A DNA stretch of 64,000 nt from Tritrichomonas musculus (taxonomy: Eukaryota; Parabasalia; Tritrichomonadida; Tritrichomonadidae), in NCBI GenBank assembly GCA_039105265.1, contig JAPFFF010000013.1, positions 992,001 through 1,056,000 on the forward strand, written 5' to 3'. Under the pieces are notes generated by a model. That model saw only the letters and a list, made by a program, of their open reading frames with translations, did no database searches and had not been told where the DNA came from. Below, piece by piece: positions 59,805 to 64,000 of the stretch. The stretch's first letter is position 1. Each line of letters begins with the position of its first letter. The position numbers and the translations under genes were made by a program.

Positions 59805-62600
59805 GAAAATAACTATGCATTTTTGCTTGGGCATTATTTTTACGATGGTAAAATTTCGCCTTTAGACTTAGATGCCTGGTTAATAATCTCTACTTCTTAA
59901 TATTTATGAACTTAGGAAATACATAAATATTTTCTTTGATGATAATTTTTTATATATTTTATGAACTTTATATATATATATATATTGAATATTATAATTT
60001 ATATATATATTTCTTTCTTTTTTCTCTTTTAGTGTTGTTATTTTAAAGGCATTAAAAATACATAAAATGATTTATAGAAATTGTCACAAATGTTATACAA
60101 AAATTCAGAAAAATTCAATATTATTTAATTTTATTAATAGTAACTTTCAATTTTTTATATAGCTTCATACAATAAAATTCAATACAATTTAAATAAAATG
60201 AGAAAGCAATTTTATATAAAATTTAATAATTTCATATAAATAATTATCTTTCTCGCGTTCTTTTCGTTGACAAAAAATCAACTAATCGCTCATTTTCTTA
60301 TTTTACTAGGAAAATGATCTATTTTTGATCTAATTATTCATTATTTTTGGTGGTATTATTTAATGGAATATTCAGTGGCAATTACTTTGATTTTTGGGTA
60401 AAAATAATCAATATAGTATCTTACCTATGGAGAAAATTAATTCATCAATTATAATTGTTTTTTATTTAAACATATAGAAAACTTCAGAATTGAAAAATGA
60501 TTTAGCATTTTCATTTTTTATTATTAAAAAATGTTGATCACATTTAAGGGTAAAGTTGGCTTTTCTTTTTTTTGAAATCTTTTAATTTATTCTATGTGCT
60601 GCTTGAATGAATTGTATGATCATTGAATTTATTTCTATGCAAATTCAATCTTTTCTGAGGGGCATTCAAATGTACAGAAAAAAAGGAGCTCCACAGAGCT
60701 ATCAAATCAAATTTTCAACTTCTAATCAACACAGATGAACGTAAAATATTCTAAATTTTGTATTTTTCTCAGAAAAATGAATAAAAAAGGAAAAAAATAA
60801 AATAACAAAAATTAGGATTATGCAATTATTACTTGAATGGTTTTTTATTAATAAAATTATGATATTATATATATATGCCATGCATCTATAAATATTTGTC
60901 AATTATTGTTAAACAATGCTACGTAGATGATGAGAAATAATGAATTTTTTTATAATTTTGAAAACACCAATTCTTGATCTGCTAGTCCTCATGGAATTTG
61001 GATGAAATATTTTTTTAATATGAATATTTTACATCCATATTTGATGTCAACACTAAAAAATACATTTTTTTGGTAGGGATAAAATAATTTTGATTTTACA
61101 ACATGAAAATTTTTATTTTTCAAGTCGGCTCTTGTAGAAGGAGAATTGTTAGAAATCATTAAAGTGTATATATAATCGATACCAAATGTATTGATTAAAA
61201 ATGCTTGATACAATAGTTGAAAAGCAAACAATTGAAAAATTTGGATAATGAAAATTGCAGCATTTCGTAATAAAATGTTTTTATCGTATTTAATACTGCA
61301 TAACAAATACCCTAATTTGATTTTGAAATCAATATATTGCCTTGAAAACGAAAAAAAAGCGTTTTGGAATGAAATCAGTTTTTATAAAAATAATGGATAA
61401 TTGTAAAATTTGAATTAAAATTAAAATTTTAACTAAAATTTATTATTGCTCTTATCTATTTATTATATTAATTAATATATTTACTAACATATAATATACT
61501 TATTATATTATTTAATTATAATAAATTAAAATGAATATATCATTTTATCACTATTTAAATCGTGATAATGGCCATTTTAATTATTTTAACTTTTGATACA
61601 ATTGAATAGTATTAAAAATAATTTTAGGTTTTTATTTCAATTTTTGGAAATATATATAAATAAGCATATCTTATAATAATAATAACAATTTTAAATAAAT
61701 TATTTGATATCTAGTAATATGGTCATAAATATAAGATGTTTTTAAAATCAATTTTTTATTTCAGGCAAAAAAATTTTTTTTTAACATTTTACTTTTTTTT
61801 TTTTATTTAGATGATTTTAATTTCTATTTTTAATTGGCTGAGTAATTAGAAAAAGTTTATCTGAAAATAGTTTTTAGAACTTTTTCAGTTTATACACGGT
61901 CAATGAGAAACTTTTTGATAAATCCTGAAATATTAAAAAGCGTGAATATCTATTCATGCTTTTTTATAGATTTATCAAATATTTTCTTTTTAGAAAAAAT
62001 TCATAAAATTGGATTATCTTCGATTATTCCTCTCTAAAATTGTAAGAATTTTTTTATATTCCTTATTTTTTATTTAATTTGAATTTGAAAATAGTACATA
62101 TCAAGCAAGATTATTAAAAAAATAAAAATTTGAGACAATCCTTTTAAAAAAAGTATTAAAAAGTAAAAAAAAAAATTATCGATAATATGTTAATGGAAAT
62201 ATGGTTAAAAATGAAATAATATAAATATAAAGTTTTGAATTAGATTTATTTTTTTTTATACAAAACTTTATTGAAAATATATTCTCATAGGCTTTGAAAT
62301 TATTGAAAAGTTATATGAATTCAAATATCCTCTTAATAATTTTAATTAAAATAACTTAATGCAGCATTTTCAAAATACTTTATCATTGAATTAATATATA
62401 TACAAATTTGTCATGCATATTTGTAGAACAAAAGCATTTTTTATTATGATTTATTTTTTAAGATAGAAACAATTGAATGAAATAATAAAAAATTAACATT
62501 CAATTATCTATGTTCTGACTTTTGAGAAAGTTGTGAAAATTTCAAAGAAAATTTTATTACTTATGACTTTTTGTGAAGTTCAAAAATTTTAGTTTATATT
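59805..62600. other. Long AT-rich region without a supported gene
   Basis: TA repeats occur near 59963-59985 and 60004. A 105-codon minus frame at 60989-61306 (MLCSIKYDKNILLRNAAIFI...) is hydrophobic, with no initiator or family likeness, and I do not call it a gene. Nothing else stands out. Confidence 0.45.
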
Positions 62601-62604
62601 TACT

Positions 62605-62612
62605 TCACTTTT
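62605..62612 (+). promoter_or_regulatory. Initiator-like element of the right-edge gene
   Basis: TCACTTTT, A at 62607, lies 16 bases before the ATG at 62623. Confidence 0.5.
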
Positions 62613-62622
62613 ATTGTTTTTC

Positions 62623-64000
62623 ATGAATCAACATACATTAAGACATTCAACTTTTCAAGAATTATTAGAAAGAAATGTACACAAACCAAAAAACATTGAA
62701 AAGATCAAAAGAAACTTGAAAGAGATATTATCAATCATTATCAATGGATATGGCTATGAAGGAATTGAATCTTATTGTTCTATGACAGAGAAATACATAA
62801 TATCAAGAACAATATATTATGATTACTTGTTTTTAATTGATATTGTACTCAGAGATTTAGCCGAAAAAGTTTGCCAAGAAAAATTGGATGAACTGAAAAA
62901 AACCACTCAAATAAAATTAGGCTTCGATGCTTCGTGGAGCCACCGAAGAAATGGTCAACACTGCCTTGGAATTTTAATGGATTTAAAGACTAACTTCATT
63001 ATTTGTTTCCATCTTGTTCACCATGGGAAAGAACAAGCTGCCTCTTTAAGTTCCACAGAAAAGCATTCAAAAAATATGGAAGGCATTTCATTGAACCATA
63101 TCATCGAAAGGACACAAATAGACTCCTTAAGCAATCTAACTTTCATTCATGATTGCGATCTCACAGATCATAAATTAATATCAGAAAAACTTCCTCTTGC
63201 CAAAATTAAATTTGACACAAATCATTTATGCAAAAAAACCAAGAAAATTATAAATCAAATTTGCATGAACGATCAAGATTTGAAAAACCTTAATGAATTA
63301 ATTCAAAATTTTTTTTCAATTTTACTACATGACAAAAATTTTAATAATGAAGAAAAACTCCAGAAATGGGAAAGCATGCCAAACTATTTTATTGAACATG
63401 AGGATCTGGACCCAGAATATAATGCTAAAGCATTAAAAACACTAGATGAATTAATCTCAGACATATCTGATACATTTAGTAAAGTTGATCCAGAGTATAC
63501 TACCAACCCAATTGAGTCGTTTAACCATTCTCGTGCTTCAATAGCCAGCAAAAACACAGCCTTTAGAATTAGCTGGAGAATCCGTGCATATGTATCAATC
63601 ATCAAATGGAATGTTCCATATTGGAAAAAAGCGATCTTTGATTCTTTTCAGTTAACACTTCCTAATCATGTAATGTTACATGAAAAAGCTTTGGTAGAAA
63701 CAAAAAGAAAGAAAGCCACAACAACAAAAACAGATGCATATAAAAAGAAAAGAGCAATCAAAAGAAAAATAAAAGCCAATAAGTACAAAGTCAGTTCAAA
63801 AGATAAGATGGTACACAATTATGCTGATGACATGCTTGAAGATATTTCTTCAATGGATGTGCGAAACAAAAGACGAAAAGGGAAGTTTTCACCCGTACAG
63901 CAATTGATTATTGATGCTATATCAGCATTAGCCACTGAAGATAAGCCATTTGTGCCGTACAACAAAATAATGAAATATATTACTACATACTTTGACACAA
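62623..64000 (+). CDS. Transposase-like protein of unassigned DDE type (open at the right edge)
   Basis: From the ATG at 62623 the frame is free of stops for 459 codons to the window edge. It begins MNQHTLRHSTFQELLERNVH. An N-terminal helical part (about 25-95) could be helix-turn-helix. The middle looks like an RNase H-fold transposase: D102 in LGFDASWSHRRN with a following strand, D177 or D179 in LTFIHDCDLTDHKL, and E298 in NPIESFNHSRASIASKNTAF followed by a helical segment ending in IRAYVSIIKWN. A Lys/Arg-rich segment (about 345-385) resembles a nuclear localisation or DNA-binding stretch. FSPVQQLIIDAISALATEDK near the edge may start a further helical domain. The layout recalls Kolobok/Mutator-like transposases, but I cannot assign it; a domesticated host gene is also possible. 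An initiator precedes it. Confidence 0.7.
   Translation, partial: MNQHTLRHSTFQELLERNVHKPKNIEKIKRNLKEILSIIINGYGYEGIESYCSMTEKYIISRTIYYDYLFLIDIVLRDLAEKVCQEKLDELKKTTQIKLGFDASWSHRRNGQHCLGILMDLKTNFIICFHLVHHGKEQAASLSSTEKHSKNMEGISLNHIIERTQIDSLSNLTFIHDCDLTDHKLISEKLPLAKIKFDTNHLCKKTKKIINQICMNDQDLKNLNELIQNFFSILLHDKNFNNEEKLQKWESMPNYFIEHEDLDPEYNAKALKTLDELISDISDTFSKVDPEYTTNPIESFNHSRASIASKNTAFRISWRIRAYVSIIKWNVPYWKKAIFDSFQLTLPNHVMLHEKALVETKRKKATTTKTDAYKKKRAIKRKIKANKYKVSSKDKMVHNYADDMLEDISSMDVRNKRRKGKFSPVQQLIIDAISALATEDKPFVPYNKIMKYITTYFDT

Noticed and set aside
60989-61306. 105-residue minus-strand gene
   Set aside because: Hydrophobic, AT-driven composition, no initiator near its ATG and no recognisable domain; length alone is not convincing in such AT-rich DNA.

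Overview
The window looks like nuclear DNA of a parabasalid protist, most probably a Tritrichomonas-type trichomonad (T. foetus or a relative). The reasons are very AT-rich intergenic DNA, nearly intron-less genes, several BspA-like (TpLRR) leucine-rich-repeat proteins, BTB-like/ankyrin proteins of the trichomonad DUF3447 type, Maverick (Polinton) genes, and start sites preceded within about 10-22 bases by an initiator-like TCA(C/T)TT element. One kinase gene carries an intron with GTATGT at its 5' end and ACTAAC close to its 3' AG, as in trichomonad introns. The species is inferred from these features, not proven.

Layout. 1-4.1 kb: one end of a Maverick element read on the minus strand (partial small protein, packaging ATPase, DDE integrase, two element proteins), followed by a strong hairpin and a 20-21 bp minisatellite (4.7-5.35 kb). 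6.2-7.0 kb: a phosphatidylinositol-transfer protein. 7.2-8.5 kb: a broken ankyrin gene butted against a deleted pseudogene copy of the next gene. 8.7-12.3 kb: a large BTB-like/coiled-coil/TpLRR gene built from nearly identical 69-bp repeats. 12.5-17.2 kb: a transposon graveyard (tyrosine-recombinase fragment, two inverted-repeat elements, tandem duplications). 17.2-18.9 kb: a coiled-coil protein with a glycine-rich domain. 19.4-19.7 kb: a CAGT-ended MITE. 20.0-22.1 kb: a spliced CAMK-type kinase. 22.7-28.25 kb: a 1850-residue ankyrin protein. 28.9-31.5 kb: a hAT-type MITE and two decayed transposase genes. 32.8-35.2 kb: a second TpLRR gene. 36-38.5 kb: a second PITP and a C2-domain protein. 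40.5-43.6 kb: a membrane-anchored subtilisin. 43.9-45.9 kb: a third TpLRR gene. 46.5-49.75 kb: a BTB-like/Tubby protein and a DUF3447-type ankyrin protein. 50.5-53.7 kb: a fourth TpLRR gene. 54-62.6 kb: mostly AT-rich DNA with two MITEs (one a hAT-type element with an exact 8-bp target-site duplication) and three small genes. 62.6 kb to the edge: an intact, open transposase-like gene that I cannot place in a named superfamily.

Themes. The host genes share a few building blocks: a degenerate BTB-like N-terminus joined to TpLRRs, ankyrin repeats or a Tubby domain, and phospholipid-binding modules (PITP, C2, possibly Tubby). No operons are expected or seen. The rest is mobile DNA of at least five types: Maverick, tyrosine-recombinase, hAT, PIF/Harbinger-like and Tc1/mariner-like. 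I found no tRNA, rRNA or CRISPR array. The most novel-looking items are the unclassified transposase-like gene at the right edge, a non-LRR island module that recurs about every 157 residues inside three TpLRR proteins, and the Maverick integrase whose third catalytic acid is replaced by asparagine.
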